Source of the DNA: a virus
DNA length: 21,509 bases
Virus record (IMG/VR): IMGVR_UViG_3300027917_000191
Location: 1 to 21,509 of that record
Strand: one strand, 5' to 3'
The notes beneath the pieces were generated by a model, which saw nothing but the letters and a program-made list of their open reading frames with translations, did no database searches and had not been told where the DNA came from. Made by a program: the position numbers and the translations under genes. Shown here one piece after another: positions 1-7,611 of the stretch (position 1 is its first letter; the number at the start of each line of letters is the position of its first letter).

Positions 1-1083
1 GCTTAAAGAACCTGTGTCTGTGGTCCCTACATTGGCAGTGTTAGCACTCATTGTGCCCAACACATCACTGTTTGCAATGTTTAAGGTTTGAAAACTGTTG
101 CCTGTGGTCACAAATTGTGGAGCAATAGTAGCATTTGTGATATCAACGTTTGCATCATCATCTGCATCTTCACTGGTAAAGAATCTTAATTCATCACTGA
201 TGTTTCTTAAACTGTTTGCACCACTAAAAAACGACCCTGAGTCAACTGCACTTGATGGATATCCATGTCCATATCTACCCACTGTTAAATAATCATATAT
301 CACATTAGCAGGATTTGAATAATCTTGGTTTGTAATGTCAAAAGTAAACGTGCCTAATCCTTGTATGCCAGCATCAGCATCATATGTTAAATTCACAAAA
401 GCCCACAGTGCACCTCTGCCATAATAATCAGCTGAATTTGTGTTCCATTTGGGAATACCGGGCTTATCTTTCCCTGAATAATCTGGTGTACTGCCCATTA
501 CATTAGCAAATGGTGTGTAAAAATCACCTTGGTATAATGCTATGTCTATTTTGTCATCATATTTTGTTGTACTAGTACCATCATTCAGGGTAGCACCTCT
601 AACAGCACCATTAGCACTCACGTTTAAGGATACATCATTCCAAAATACTTTGTTTAATGTGTAATCTCCCACATCTGGATATTCGCCAACAGTTTCTGCT
701 AACACAAATGCAGTCTTCAACACTGTGTTGTTTTCTAATTCACTGCCTACCACACTGCCTCTTACTTGACATTGTCCATACAGTAAAGGCAAACTGGCAT
801 TGGTATCTGCAGTGATCTGATAACTGCCTGTGCCTGTTATGCTGGTGTTTACACTTGCGCCTGTTTGGCTACCTGATCCTTGACTGGGATCTGCATTTGA
901 AACTTGTGTAGGACCCATTTGCTCATTTGTCTGTGTGGCACTGAAAGCCGCTTGTTGTGCCCGCATGGTTGCTTGCTGGGCAATAATTCTGTTACGCTCT
1001 GCTTTTTTCTTTCTTCTGAAACCACTGTATATTGCGGCAGCACCACCTAGGTATGCCAATGTTTTAAATAACTTATCACTCAT
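1..1083 (-). CDS. Tail tip/hub protein, lambda J-like, C-terminus beyond window
   Basis: This reading frame is open from an ATG at 1083 to the window edge (361 codons), so the protein is cut at its C-terminal side. The N-terminus has a short hydrophobic Gly/Ala-rich segment (residues about 9-21) followed by a basic patch and a Gln/Ala-rich helix. Around residue 98 it reads LPLLYGQCQVRGSVVG, which resembles the 'PvvYGxxrvgG' segment of tail hub/J-type proteins that close the tail tip and carry receptor-binding parts. It follows two minor tail genes after the tape measure gene, the place where lambda J lies. Its ATG overlaps the upstream stop as TAATG, suggesting translational coupling. The hub role is inferred from position and this motif; the receptor-binding part is not in the window. 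Confidence 0.72.
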   Translation of the reverse strand, partial: MSDKLFKTLAYLGGAAAIYSGFRRKKKAERNRIIAQQATMRAQQAAFSATQTNEQMGPTQVSNADPSQGSGSQTGASVNTSITGTGSYQITADTNASLPLLYGQCQVRGSVVGSELENNTVLKTAFVLAETVGEYPDVGDYTLNKVFWNDVSLNVSANGAVRGATLNDGTSTTKYDDKIDIALYQGDFYTPFANVMGSTPDYSGKDKPGIPKWNTNSADYYGRGALWAFVNLTYDADAGIQGLGTFTFDITNQDYSNPANVIYDYLTVGRYGHGYPSSAVDSGSFFSGANSLRNISDELRFFTSEDADDDANVDITNATIAPQFVTTGNSFQTLNIANSDVLGTMSANTANVGTTDTGSLS

Positions 1084-1682
1084 TAACCTGTCCTACCAAA
1101 TGCAAACTTTTTGCCGTTCAATGCGGCAACATCATCCATAGCTTTATCATAGTTAAAACCTTGGGTAAATCTTGTGTAATCATTCCAGTCTTCTGAGTTA
1201 CACCTTCTACTTTTTGACGTATTCTTTTTGAGTCCAAACAGATTACTGCATTCAAAAATCACAGTGTCATCATGATCCACACCCAGTTGTGGGAAAGTTT
1301 CTGCAAAGTTTATGTTTCTCACAAATCCTCTGTACACTGTGTACACTTTGTCATTTTCTATGATGTCTTCACTGCTGGTAGGTGATAGTCCTCTTCTGAT
1401 AACCACATTGCCACCTTTGCTTTTTGGTGCTAGTGCTAGTTGTTTGAAATCTCTATCGCCTGCTATTCCACTGACCACAATACTGGTGGCATTTTCACCC
1501 GGATTTATGTCTGCAACTATGTCACCAATACCCATTAATTCTCCTAGAGGTTGATACACATTTCCTTCGAACGTGTAATCGACATACAAATCACTGATGT
1601 AGTATGTTACGTCTGCTATTTCAAGATCTATAAGATATGCATGAAATAAATTGTCGCCACTTGTATCTGTTGCCAATGTCAT
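1083..1682 (-). CDS. Minor tail protein (tail tip assembly, lambda L/DUF2163-like position)
   Basis: The protein has 199 residues when started at the ATG at 1682, which overlaps the previous stop as TAATG; a longer frame exists but would run further into the upstream gene. The N-terminal half is beta-rich and contains a 'VYQPLGELMGIGDI' segment of the kind seen in siphophage tail-tip proteins. The C-terminal third is rich in Cys, Trp and Phe (SRRCNSEDW, ALNGKKFAFGR). It sits third after the tape measure gene and directly before the hub gene, where lambda-like phages encode the tip proteins linking the tail tube to the hub. The exact family was not tested, so the role rests mainly on gene order. 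Confidence 0.65.
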   Translation of the reverse strand: MTLATDTSGDNLFHAYLIDLEIADVTYYISDLYVDYTFEGNVYQPLGELMGIGDIVADINPGENATSIVVSGIAGDRDFKQLALAPKSKGGNVVIRRGLSPTSSEDIIENDKVYTVYRGFVRNINFAETFPQLGVDHDDTVIFECSNLFGLKKNTSKSRRCNSEDWNDYTRFTQGFNYDKAMDDVAALNGKKFAFGRTG

Positions 1683-2347
1683 TATGTAATAATCTCCATC
1701 AGTGCCATGTCGCCATCCCACTGAATATATCTTCCTGGTATAATAGTGTATGTGGGTTGTTCTATCATCTTAACTCTGAATGTGCAATCATTGCCAAATA
1801 CCACACCATTGCCGTTGTATGTGTAACCATCTTCATCAAATATTGCTCTGCTTATTGGTATTTCCACTGTGCTACCAACACCTCGTAATACTCTTGCTGT
1901 TGCTTGATAAGGATAACGACTGCCATCAGGCTGTATGTAATCACCTTTTTCAACTACAACTGCTGAACTTAAAGCAGTTGTGCTTGATACATCCAGCACA
2001 ATTCTAGTATCACCTGCTACAGTTAATGCGGTCATTGTTACAGCTGATTGATCAGCGCCTGAAAGTGCGCCTTGATATTCCATCAAGTATGCACTGCCAC
2101 TCACATTACTGAGGCTTACTTCTTCTTCTGTGGTTCTGCCGGTGTCATCATATTCTTCTAAAAATCCTCTGTTGCCGTCAAGGTCATACCTTAAACCGGG
2201 ATTTAGTCCTACCACAAATTTGTACACCATAGGTGCTCTACTCTGTGATTTTAAGTGTTGTCCTCTGCTCACAGTAACGGCAGTAGGCTTTCTTTTGTCA
2301 ATTGTTAACTGAGTTGCAGTGTTCAATAAAGTTTGTATAACTGCCAT
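1682..2347 (-). CDS. Minor tail protein / distal tail-tip component
   Basis: This 221-residue protein directly follows the tape measure gene, with its ATG overlapping that gene's stop as TAATG. It looks beta-rich and soluble, with many Val, Thr, Gly and Tyr residues, no signal peptide and no membrane segment. In lambda-like siphophages the slot after the tape measure gene is filled by proteins that start tail-tip assembly and dock on the end of the tape measure protein (lambda M and L, or distal tail protein). I do not recognise a specific motif, so the call is by position and general composition. Confidence 0.6.
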   Translation of the reverse strand: MAVIQTLLNTATQLTIDKRKPTAVTVSRGQHLKSQSRAPMVYKFVVGLNPGLRYDLDGNRGFLEEYDDTGRTTEEEVSLSNVSGSAYLMEYQGALSGADQSAVTMTALTVAGDTRIVLDVSSTTALSSAVVVEKGDYIQPDGSRYPYQATARVLRGVGSTVEIPISRAIFDEDGYTYNGNGVVFGNDCTFRVKMIEQPTYTIIPGRYIQWDGDMALMEIIT

Positions 2348-4848
2348 TATAATCTCCTGCTAAACATTCTGCTGTCTTGATCCATCACAAGACTGTGAAT
2401 AATTTCTGGTTGCTCTGAAAGCATTTCAACAAAACTTGCACTGTCCACAGCATTGATGTTGTATGTTACTTGAGTTGCACCACCACCCATGCCTGCAAAG
2501 TTAGGAATAATACTGCCACTGCTTGCTGGTGTAAATATTTCTGGTCCTCTTTCACCAACTATCACACTCTTGTTACCAGCAACATATCCGCCTTCTGCAA
2601 AGCCGAACAATCCTTTAACAAAGTCAACACCCTTGTCAATCAATCCGCCTAGGCCACCGCCTTTGCTACCGCCTCCACTTGAGCTACCACCGCCACCACT
2701 GCCAGCTGTTTTGCCGCTGATGTTGATGCCAAATGCATCAGCAAGTGCTTCTGTGAGTTTGATGAATGCCGCATCTGCAAGAAACATCACAATACGCTTC
2801 TTCATGTTGTCTATCAATGTTTTAAAACTGAGGTCACCTGTTTCACTGGCTTCTACCCAAGCATTTCTCCAGTCTTGAGCCGCTGTTGTGAATAGATCGC
2901 TAGCCAATGTTGCGGCATTTGTGCTGTCCTCTTTGAACTTGTTGTATGCTTCTTTGAAACCTTGTTCAAAACTTCTGCTTGCTTCGTAATGTGCTCTGGT
3001 GAGTTCTTCTACCCTTTCCTTTGCATTAGCAAATTCTTCATTTAATCTTCGAACATCTTCTGCTTTTCCTGGATAATCTTCCAGTGCATTAATTCTAGCA
3101 AGTGCCCGTGCTCTTTCTTCTTCCAGCTGGTTGATTGCTTTTTTTACTTCTCTTTCTTCACCAAAGTAATCCAACAATTCAATTTCATTTTCGACTCTTT
3201 TTTGTTCTTTTGCTAATGCACCTTCTGTTTGACTTAAAATTCTTTCTGCTTGCTTCTGTGCTCTTTCTTGTGCCTTAGTAAGCTCATCTGTCGAATCAGT
3301 AAGATCATCTGTTTCTTCTTTGGCATCTTTTAATGCAGTTTCTAACTGTTCAATTTTTGTTTTGAACATTTGACAACTGTCAGCCGCTTCTTCAGCCGCA
3401 GGTGCTATTGCATCTAGTGCTTCTGCTTGTTCTTCAGTGCTCTGCTTTGCTCTGTTTTCAATTGCGGCTTCTAGTGCGGCAATTTCTGCTTCTGTTTCTG
3501 CAATTCCCCATGCCGCTATTTCTGCACTGTCTGCCACATTCAGCTGAGCGGCTCTCTGTTCATCCAACGCTGTTCTAACTTCTTCTGCGGCTTGTTTGTA
3601 TGCATCAAATGCATCCAGTGGATCCTCTGCGGCAGCCTTAACACCTGCAAATGCCGCTTGTGCTTCTCTGCTTACAGCATAGAATGCATCACTAATTAAT
3701 TGTATTGCTGGTGCAAATGTGCCTAGGAACCATGCTCTTAACTTTTCCCAATATAATTCTATGTTAAGTGCGGCTAACTGACCGTAGTCCATGATGTTTT
3801 GCCACAGTGTTTCGAAGAAACTCTTAACAGTTTCCCAATTGGTCACTATCAACACTGCCGCCGCAGCCAATGCTGTGGCAATTGCTGTGATTGGGTTTGC
3901 TAACAATGCCGCATTCACAGCCAATACTGCTGTACGCAATGATGCCATTGCTGTTACCAATGTGCCTAAGTTTGTTATTAGGCTGGCTATCTTGAATGTT
4001 GCCCATGCGGCAACAAATGCTTTGATACCTACCACAATGGTGTCTAAGTTTTCCAACATCCATTGTAGTGCTTCACCGATCAACTGACCAAAGCCAGCAA
4101 TCAGTTCTTTGTTCTGTTTGATCATTTCTTTTGCACCAGTAGCGGCTTCTGCTATTGCTGGAGCAAAGCCTTCACCAAATGCACTTGATACTTCAAATAA
4201 TACACCGTTGAGGTTACTGAATGCCTGGTTCAATGGACCAGCAACAACTTCAGCAAATTTACCACCTTCCTCACCTTGAGCTCTAACTGCCTCTACAACT
4301 TCCTGTGCTGAATTTACAACCTTTTCACTGCCATCAGCAAAACGTATTGCAAATTGGTCATTTTCCTTACTGACCTTAACACCAAATTCTTTTAATCTTT
4401 CAAATTCACCAGTCAATGCATCTGCTACTGCTTCTGCTAACTGTGTAAAGTCTTTGCTGTTACCTGCGGCTACTTTAGAGAACGCTTCAAGGCTTGCGCT
4501 GGTAGTGTCAATACCATTCCTTTGTAATATGATGAAACCTTCAGTGATATTATCTAAATCTTGGGGTAGTTTGTTGGCTAACTCTGTTAGTCTTTCAATC
4601 TCACTGTTTGCGGCTTGCTGACTGCCCAAATATGCTGTGAGCGTGGTCCTAAAGTTTTCCATTTTAAGTGTTGCATCCAGCACACCCTTGACTGCAAAAC
4701 CAGCACCAATAGCAGTAGCGGCTTTGATAGCGGTGCTTAACCCGCCAAAACTGCCGGACAGTTTGTTTACTTGTCCGTCTGCACTTCTAATTCCGCGATT
4801 AAAACCTCTATCATCTAGTTCTAATGCTACTGTTATACTTCTTGCCAT
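2347..4848 (-). CDS. Tail tape measure protein
   Basis: At 833 residues this is the longest gene in the window. The tape measure protein sets tail length and is packed inside the tail tube. An N-terminal helical domain is followed by a strongly hydrophobic stretch at residues about 270-337 (several possible membrane-inserting helices), then a long Glu/Ala/Lys-rich coiled-coil region at about 410-660. A Gly/Ser linker precedes a C-terminal segment with FAEGGYVAG and VGERGPEIFTP (VGERGP at about 764-769), a signature common at the C-terminus of siphophage tape measure proteins. The gene follows the chaperone pair, as in lambda. Its ATG overlaps the upstream stop as TGATG. Confidence 0.95.
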   Translation of the reverse strand: MARSITVALELDDRGFNRGIRSADGQVNKLSGSFGGLSTAIKAATAIGAGFAVKGVLDATLKMENFRTTLTAYLGSQQAANSEIERLTELANKLPQDLDNITEGFIILQRNGIDTTSASLEAFSKVAAGNSKDFTQLAEAVADALTGEFERLKEFGVKVSKENDQFAIRFADGSEKVVNSAQEVVEAVRAQGEEGGKFAEVVAGPLNQAFSNLNGVLFEVSSAFGEGFAPAIAEAATGAKEMIKQNKELIAGFGQLIGEALQWMLENLDTIVVGIKAFVAAWATFKIASLITNLGTLVTAMASLRTAVLAVNAALLANPITAIATALAAAAVLIVTNWETVKSFFETLWQNIMDYGQLAALNIELYWEKLRAWFLGTFAPAIQLISDAFYAVSREAQAAFAGVKAAAEDPLDAFDAYKQAAEEVRTALDEQRAAQLNVADSAEIAAWGIAETEAEIAALEAAIENRAKQSTEEQAEALDAIAPAAEEAADSCQMFKTKIEQLETALKDAKEETDDLTDSTDELTKAQERAQKQAERILSQTEGALAKEQKRVENEIELLDYFGEEREVKKAINQLEEERARALARINALEDYPGKAEDVRRLNEEFANAKERVEELTRAHYEASRSFEQGFKEAYNKFKEDSTNAATLASDLFTTAAQDWRNAWVEASETGDLSFKTLIDNMKKRIVMFLADAAFIKLTEALADAFGINISGKTAGSGGGGSSSGGGSKGGGLGGLIDKGVDFVKGLFGFAEGGYVAGNKSVIVGERGPEIFTPASSGSIIPNFAGMGGGATQVTYNINAVDSASFVEMLSEQPEIIHSLVMDQDSRMFSRRL

Positions 4849-5144
4849 CAGTCGATCCTACCTACTTGTCTCGCTACCTCATCTTCTATGAAGTCCTCAG
4901 TGGGTGCAGTAAATCCTTTGGGTGCTTGTTTACTCCACCCATCGTCCAATCTGCCTGCATACCCATAATCGGCTACAATTTTGGTTTCACCACGACGTTT
5001 TGTGTTACGTCTAGCATTGCCAGTGTCAACAGGAGTATTTTTTACCATGTTTGGTTCTGCTTTTTTCATCACAGCACCTGGTAAATCTTTTAACTGTGCA
5101 ATCAACTTGTCAAAATCTCTGGTGTCTACCTTAATCTTTGCCAT
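4848..5144 (-). CDS. HK97 gp10-like head-tail/tail completion protein
   Basis: This 98-residue protein has the pattern of the HK97 gp10-like family: an N-terminal 'DFDKLIAQLKDLPGAVMKKA' helix, a 'TPVDTGNARRN' segment near residue 40, a short beta region, then 'FIEDEVARQV' at the C-terminus. Family members act as neck or tail completion proteins at the head-tail junction. The usual place is before the tail tube gene, whereas here it lies between the chaperone pair and the tape measure gene. Its start overlaps the GT extension by 14 bases and its stop overlaps the tape measure start. Family assignment is by motif recognition only. Confidence 0.68.
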   Translation of the reverse strand: MAKIKVDTRDFDKLIAQLKDLPGAVMKKAEPNMVKNTPVDTGNARRNTKRRGETKIVADYGYAGRLDDGWSKQAPKGFTAPTEDFIEDEVARQVGRID

Positions 5145-5684
5145 ATTTTTCCTTGTGCTTACGCATTATTTCTTCTAGTTCCTTACTGTCAACAGGAGGA
5201 ACATAGTTTTTACTGTTCTTTTTGTTTATGTGATGCCTATAAGTTGCGGCAACATCAAAAACAATCATGTCAAGTGTTGTGGCGTCTCTCAATATGTGTG
5301 TAGGTAGTGTGCTATATCGTTCTGCCATTGCGTCTACAAGTAAAACTAGACCCAATTCTCTGTCTGTTTCATCGAAGGTGAGGTCTGTTACTTTCCCAAC
5401 GTTTCGATGACCTTTGTAAATGCTTTCATCAACACATTTGTTGGCAACATCACATTGCCTTGCACAATTCTTTTTCCTTCTTCATCCAATATCATTTCAT
5501 TTACTGCTGAAACAATGTCGTCAAAGTTTTCAGTTGTGCTCTTAGCCATTCTCATGTAACTGTCGATTGGCTGTCTATCCCAGATCCAAAACTCTAGGGG
5601 CTCGTTATATTTCTTAACAAGATCCTCATCGTCTAAAATAATTTTGATTAGTTTGGGTTCTGCGGCTAATTCTGCTAGTTTCAT
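5131..5684 (-). CDS. Tail assembly chaperone, GT fusion made by -1 frameshift
   Basis: The frame starting at the ATG at 5684 ends right after a GGGAAAG heptamer (read TTG GGA AAG TAA). Slipping back one base on that heptamer joins it to an open frame of 86 more residues, beginning VTDLTFDETDRELG and ending at 5131, for a fusion of 184 residues. GGGAAAG is the same slippery sequence used for lambda G/GT, and the gene sits between tail tube and tape measure, as in lambda. The fused protein would bridge tape measure and tube subunits during tail assembly and be absent from the virion. The downstream frame has no convincing start of its own: its first candidate is a TTG at 5355. Frameshifting is inferred from sequence and synteny. 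Confidence 0.85.
5388..5684 (-). CDS. Tail assembly chaperone, G-like short form
   Basis: This is the unshifted product of the chaperone gene, 98 residues, starting at an ATG with a good upstream AAGGAG. It is acidic and helical, with a 'FWIWDRQPIDSYMRMAKST' segment in the middle. Synthesis stops at the TAA directly behind the slippery heptamer. In lambda the short form (gpG) is made in excess over the fused form, and both are needed to assemble the tail around the tape measure protein. It is smaller than lambda gpG (about 140 residues). No strong sequence motif exists for the family; the call depends on gene position plus the frameshift site. Confidence 0.82.
   Translation of the reverse strand: MKLAELAAEPKLIKIILDDEDLVKKYNEPLEFWIWDRQPIDSYMRMAKSTTENFDDIVSAVNEMILDEEGKRIVQGNVMLPTNVLMKAFTKVIETLGK
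5391..5397 (-). other. GGGAAAG slippery heptamer for -1 frameshift
   Basis: On the minus strand the sequence is G GGA AAG followed at once by TAA in the zero frame. It fits the X XXY YYZ rule and is identical to the lambda G/GT site. A weak stem, AGACC pairing with GGTCT about 30 bases further on, may lie downstream. Confidence 0.85.
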
Positions 5685-5698
5685 ATCTTCATATCTCC

Positions 5699-5890
5699 TT
5701 AATGAACTTTCATATCTTTAGGATCTTGTCGACCCGTTAATTCGTGGATTGCACTGAGGCAAAATCTCACTCTGTTTGATGTTTTTTCAACATCTGCCAT
5801 TGCACACTTTAGCTCTTTAGTGGCTTTGGCTAATTCTGATTCAAGACTCTTCAGTATCTCCGGTTGAGTCCTGTTCTTCCAAATCTCCAT
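5699..5890 (-). CDS. Small coiled-coil protein, unknown
   Basis: This 63-residue protein reads as an almost continuous helix, with Leu, Lys, Glu and Ala spaced as in a coiled coil (for example EILKSLESELAKATKELK). No known family is recognised. It lies between the tail tube gene and the chaperone pair, so a tail-related or chaperone role is possible. Its ATG at 5890 lies 50 bases inside the preceding gene in another frame, an unusually long overlap for this genome. An internal ATG at 5800 would avoid the overlap but would cut the predicted helix to about half. The start is therefore uncertain. Confidence 0.5.
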   Translation of the reverse strand: MEIWKNRTQPEILKSLESELAKATKELKCAMADVEKTSNRVRFCLSAIHELTGRQDPKDMKVH

Positions 5891-6071
5891 AATCTTCGTC
5901 CGTTATATCTTCATATGTATTTACCGGTGCTTTAGCTTTTGGCGCTGGTTTATGACCGATAAGTGCTTCAAATTCTGTTTGGCTATAGTAAGTACCTTCA
6001 GCTTTAAATTGTGCTGATTTTTTGGCTTTTGCTTTCCATTTCCAATACCTGTCTATTGTTGCTGATTTCAT
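5841..6071 (-). CDS. Small hypothetical tail-region protein
   Basis: This 76-residue protein has an N-terminal half rich in Lys and aromatic residues (YWKWKAKAKKSAQF) and a very acidic C-terminal tail (DITDEDYGDLEEQD). The ATG at 6071 has a good AAGGAGA ribosome site. It follows the terminator hairpin after the tail tube gene and precedes a small coiled-coil gene whose start it overlaps. I do not recognise the family. A charged small protein just upstream of the tail chaperones could be a tail assembly factor, but that is position-based speculation. Confidence 0.6.
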   Translation of the reverse strand: MKSATIDRYWKWKAKAKKSAQFKAEGTYYSQTEFEALIGHKPAPKAKAPVNTYEDITDEDYGDLEEQDSTGDTEES

Positions 6072-6088
6072 TATATCTCCTTAAAAGT

Positions 6089-6116
6089 TGTAACAGCACC
6101 CGAAGGTGCTGTTACA
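6089..6116 (-). terminator. 12-bp hairpin with UUCG loop after tail tube gene
   Basis: A perfect 12-bp stem (TGTAACAGCACC with its complement) closes a TTCG loop on the minus strand, giving the very stable C(UUCG)G tetraloop. It is followed by ACTTTTAAGG, a short U-tract, so termination is probably partial. It would lower expression of the genes after the highly needed tail tube protein, or protect that mRNA's 3' end. Confidence 0.7.
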
Positions 6117-6131
6117 TTGTTAGCTTGGCTT

Positions 6132-6617
6132 TTAAGCTTCTTCGCCTTCTGCGAAGTCACCATCGACTTCGATGGTCACAGGACTGATCCAAACTGGAGC
6201 GTCCATATTTACAGTTGGGCTTAGTCCACTAATGAAGCCTGATCCTTCTAGATACTTGCTACCACTTGTATCTGGATCACTGAAGTATGCTCTAAAGAAA
6301 ACTTTTGTTTTACTAGAGCTTACACCAAACAATCCAGTTTCAATAACTGCGCCTACGTCTGCGTTGCCGCTTCCGAAGAATGTAGTCTCATCTACAACAA
6401 CATTCAAACTTAATTGGTTAGTTGCTGGAGTTGTTACTGCACTTTCTGCAGTGTTGTCAAGAGTTTTAAATCTGAAAACACCTGTGCTGTTGTTGATTGT
6501 GATGTCTTGCATCTGTGGGACAGTCATGACATTAGCGGCTACGTTAGCTAGATCATCAGCTGATGGTGCTAACTGTAATACAGCTTGTGAGCCTGCTGAT
6601 ACGTTTATCACTGCCAT
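6132..6617 (-). CDS. Major tail tube protein
   Basis: This 161-residue protein is rich in Val, Thr, Ser, Asn and Gly with little helix, as expected for the beta-sandwich subunit that polymerises into the siphophage tail tube. Length and place (after the tail terminator gene, before the chaperone pair and tape measure) match major tail proteins. The C-terminal region 'WISPVTIEVDGDFAEGEEA' is acidic. The ATG at 6617 has a strong GAGGAG ribosome site, in line with high expression. A stable hairpin follows the stop. The family is not identified by a diagnostic motif, but the context is strong. Confidence 0.8.
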   Translation of the reverse strand: MAVINVSAGSQAVLQLAPSADDLANVAANVMTVPQMQDITINNSTGVFRFKTLDNTAESAVTTPATNQLSLNVVVDETTFFGSGNADVGAVIETGLFGVSSSKTKVFFRAYFSDPDTSGSKYLEGSGFISGLSPTVNMDAPVWISPVTIEVDGDFAEGEEA

Positions 6618-6628
6618 TGTTATCTCCT

Positions 6629-7018
6629 CTATATAATAGTAATAAAATTAAATTCAAATGTATAAGTTATTGCATCGTTTTCTATTTCAGTGGTCACACC
6701 CGCACTATTATCAATAGTGTTAGTGATCACACTGTTTGCCGATAAGATACTGGCGACAACATTTGAAATGTCGCCTGGTTGATTTTTGGCATCCACAGTC
6801 AAATAGCCATTCAACGTGGTTGTAGTTTGTTCAACATCGTTTTTGTCCAAACATTTTATAAACTCTTCTCTTGCCTCTTGTTCAGCATCGAGATAGAAGT
6901 GCTTTTTATTTTTCATATAAAGCACTTCGCCCCCGTTGTTAAAGGGCAGTTCACTGCTGACTTTAACATTACTGCCTGCTAAATTGGTTGTGATCTGAGT
7001 TAACAGCGTGTCTCTCAT
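6629..7018 (-). CDS. Tail terminator / tail completion protein
   Basis: This 129-residue protein starts 'MRDTLLTQITTNLAG', an amphipathic N-terminal helix typical of tail terminator (lambda U-like) and related neck proteins, followed by mixed alpha/beta sequence ending in 'AITYTFEFNFITII'. Such proteins cap the end of the growing tail and join it to the head. Position supports this: it lies between the head-tail connector and the tail tube. Only a single base separates it from the connector stop. A gpZ- or gp10-like completion role is an alternative. Confidence 0.62.
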   Translation of the reverse strand: MRDTLLTQITTNLAGSNVKVSSELPFNNGGEVLYMKNKKHFYLDAEQEAREEFIKCLDKNDVEQTTTTLNGYLTVDAKNQPGDISNVVASILSANSVITNTIDNSAGVTTEIENDAITYTFEFNFITII

Positions 7019-7019
7019 T

Positions 7020-7583
7020 TTATCTTACCCTTGTGACGTATCGCATACCGCGAGTCCTACGTGTCTTTCTAAAAGTAGTCATCTTCTCGCCTGATTCAAC
7101 TGTGCCGTCTCCGTCATAGTCATACCAGTCTGCTAAACTGATTAGTTCATTGAACATGTCGCTGTATTTGTTCTCATAGTAACGTATTTTGAGTGGATCT
7201 TGGCTGTCTTCAGTGAAGTCAGCGATCTTGGGCAAAATATATTCCTTGAGCGTGTAATACACACACATATCAGTAAAGTCCTGCTGTCTACTCTTAATAT
7301 TAGTGGGGTCAACGTCTGGGAGATTATTAATGTCGGTAATTGAACTACCAACAAAAGCGTTATAATCTCTCCACCACGCTGACGCCTTTAATTTCAACAG
7401 TATTCTGTCGGTGCTTTTTTCACATAGGGCATCTAGATAATCATCAAGACTTGCAAATGCAGGTGACGCCGCATCTTGGAAATTGATCTCGTTTGCTTCA
7501 AAAACACGTTGATCAATGTCGCGACAATCAAAACTGTCTGCAAAACTAATTACGTTTCCTGATCCATCTGTTACAAATGCCAT
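7020..7583 (-). CDS. Head-tail connector protein with EF-hand-like loop
   Basis: This 187-residue, mostly helical protein follows the major capsid gene, where siphophages encode the adaptor that binds the portal ring and prepares the head for the tail. Residues 155-166 read DYDGDGTVESGE, which fits the 12-residue EF-hand calcium loop (acidic residues at positions 1, 3, 5 and 12, Gly at 6, Val at 8). The C-terminus is strongly basic (FRKTRRTRGMRYVTRVR). The connector call rests on position and size; the calcium loop is seen directly, but binding is inferred. Confidence 0.68.
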   Translation of the reverse strand: MAFVTDGSGNVISFADSFDCRDIDQRVFEANEINFQDAASPAFASLDDYLDALCEKSTDRILLKLKASAWWRDYNAFVGSSITDINNLPDVDPTNIKSRQQDFTDMCVYYTLKEYILPKIADFTEDSQDPLKIRYYENKYSDMFNELISLADWYDYDGDGTVESGEKMTTFRKTRRTRGMRYVTRVR

Positions 7584-7611
7584 GTTATCTTCCTATATTC
7601 AATAACAACTA

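Noticed and set aside
849-1046. Minus-strand frame of 65 codons inside the hub gene
   Set aside because: It lies in another frame of the longer hub reading frame that runs from 1083 to the window edge and has no ribosome site.
6898-6935. Inverted repeat AGTGCTTT/AAAGCACT
   Set aside because: It lies within the tail terminator gene, is only 8 bp, and is explained by the coding sequence.
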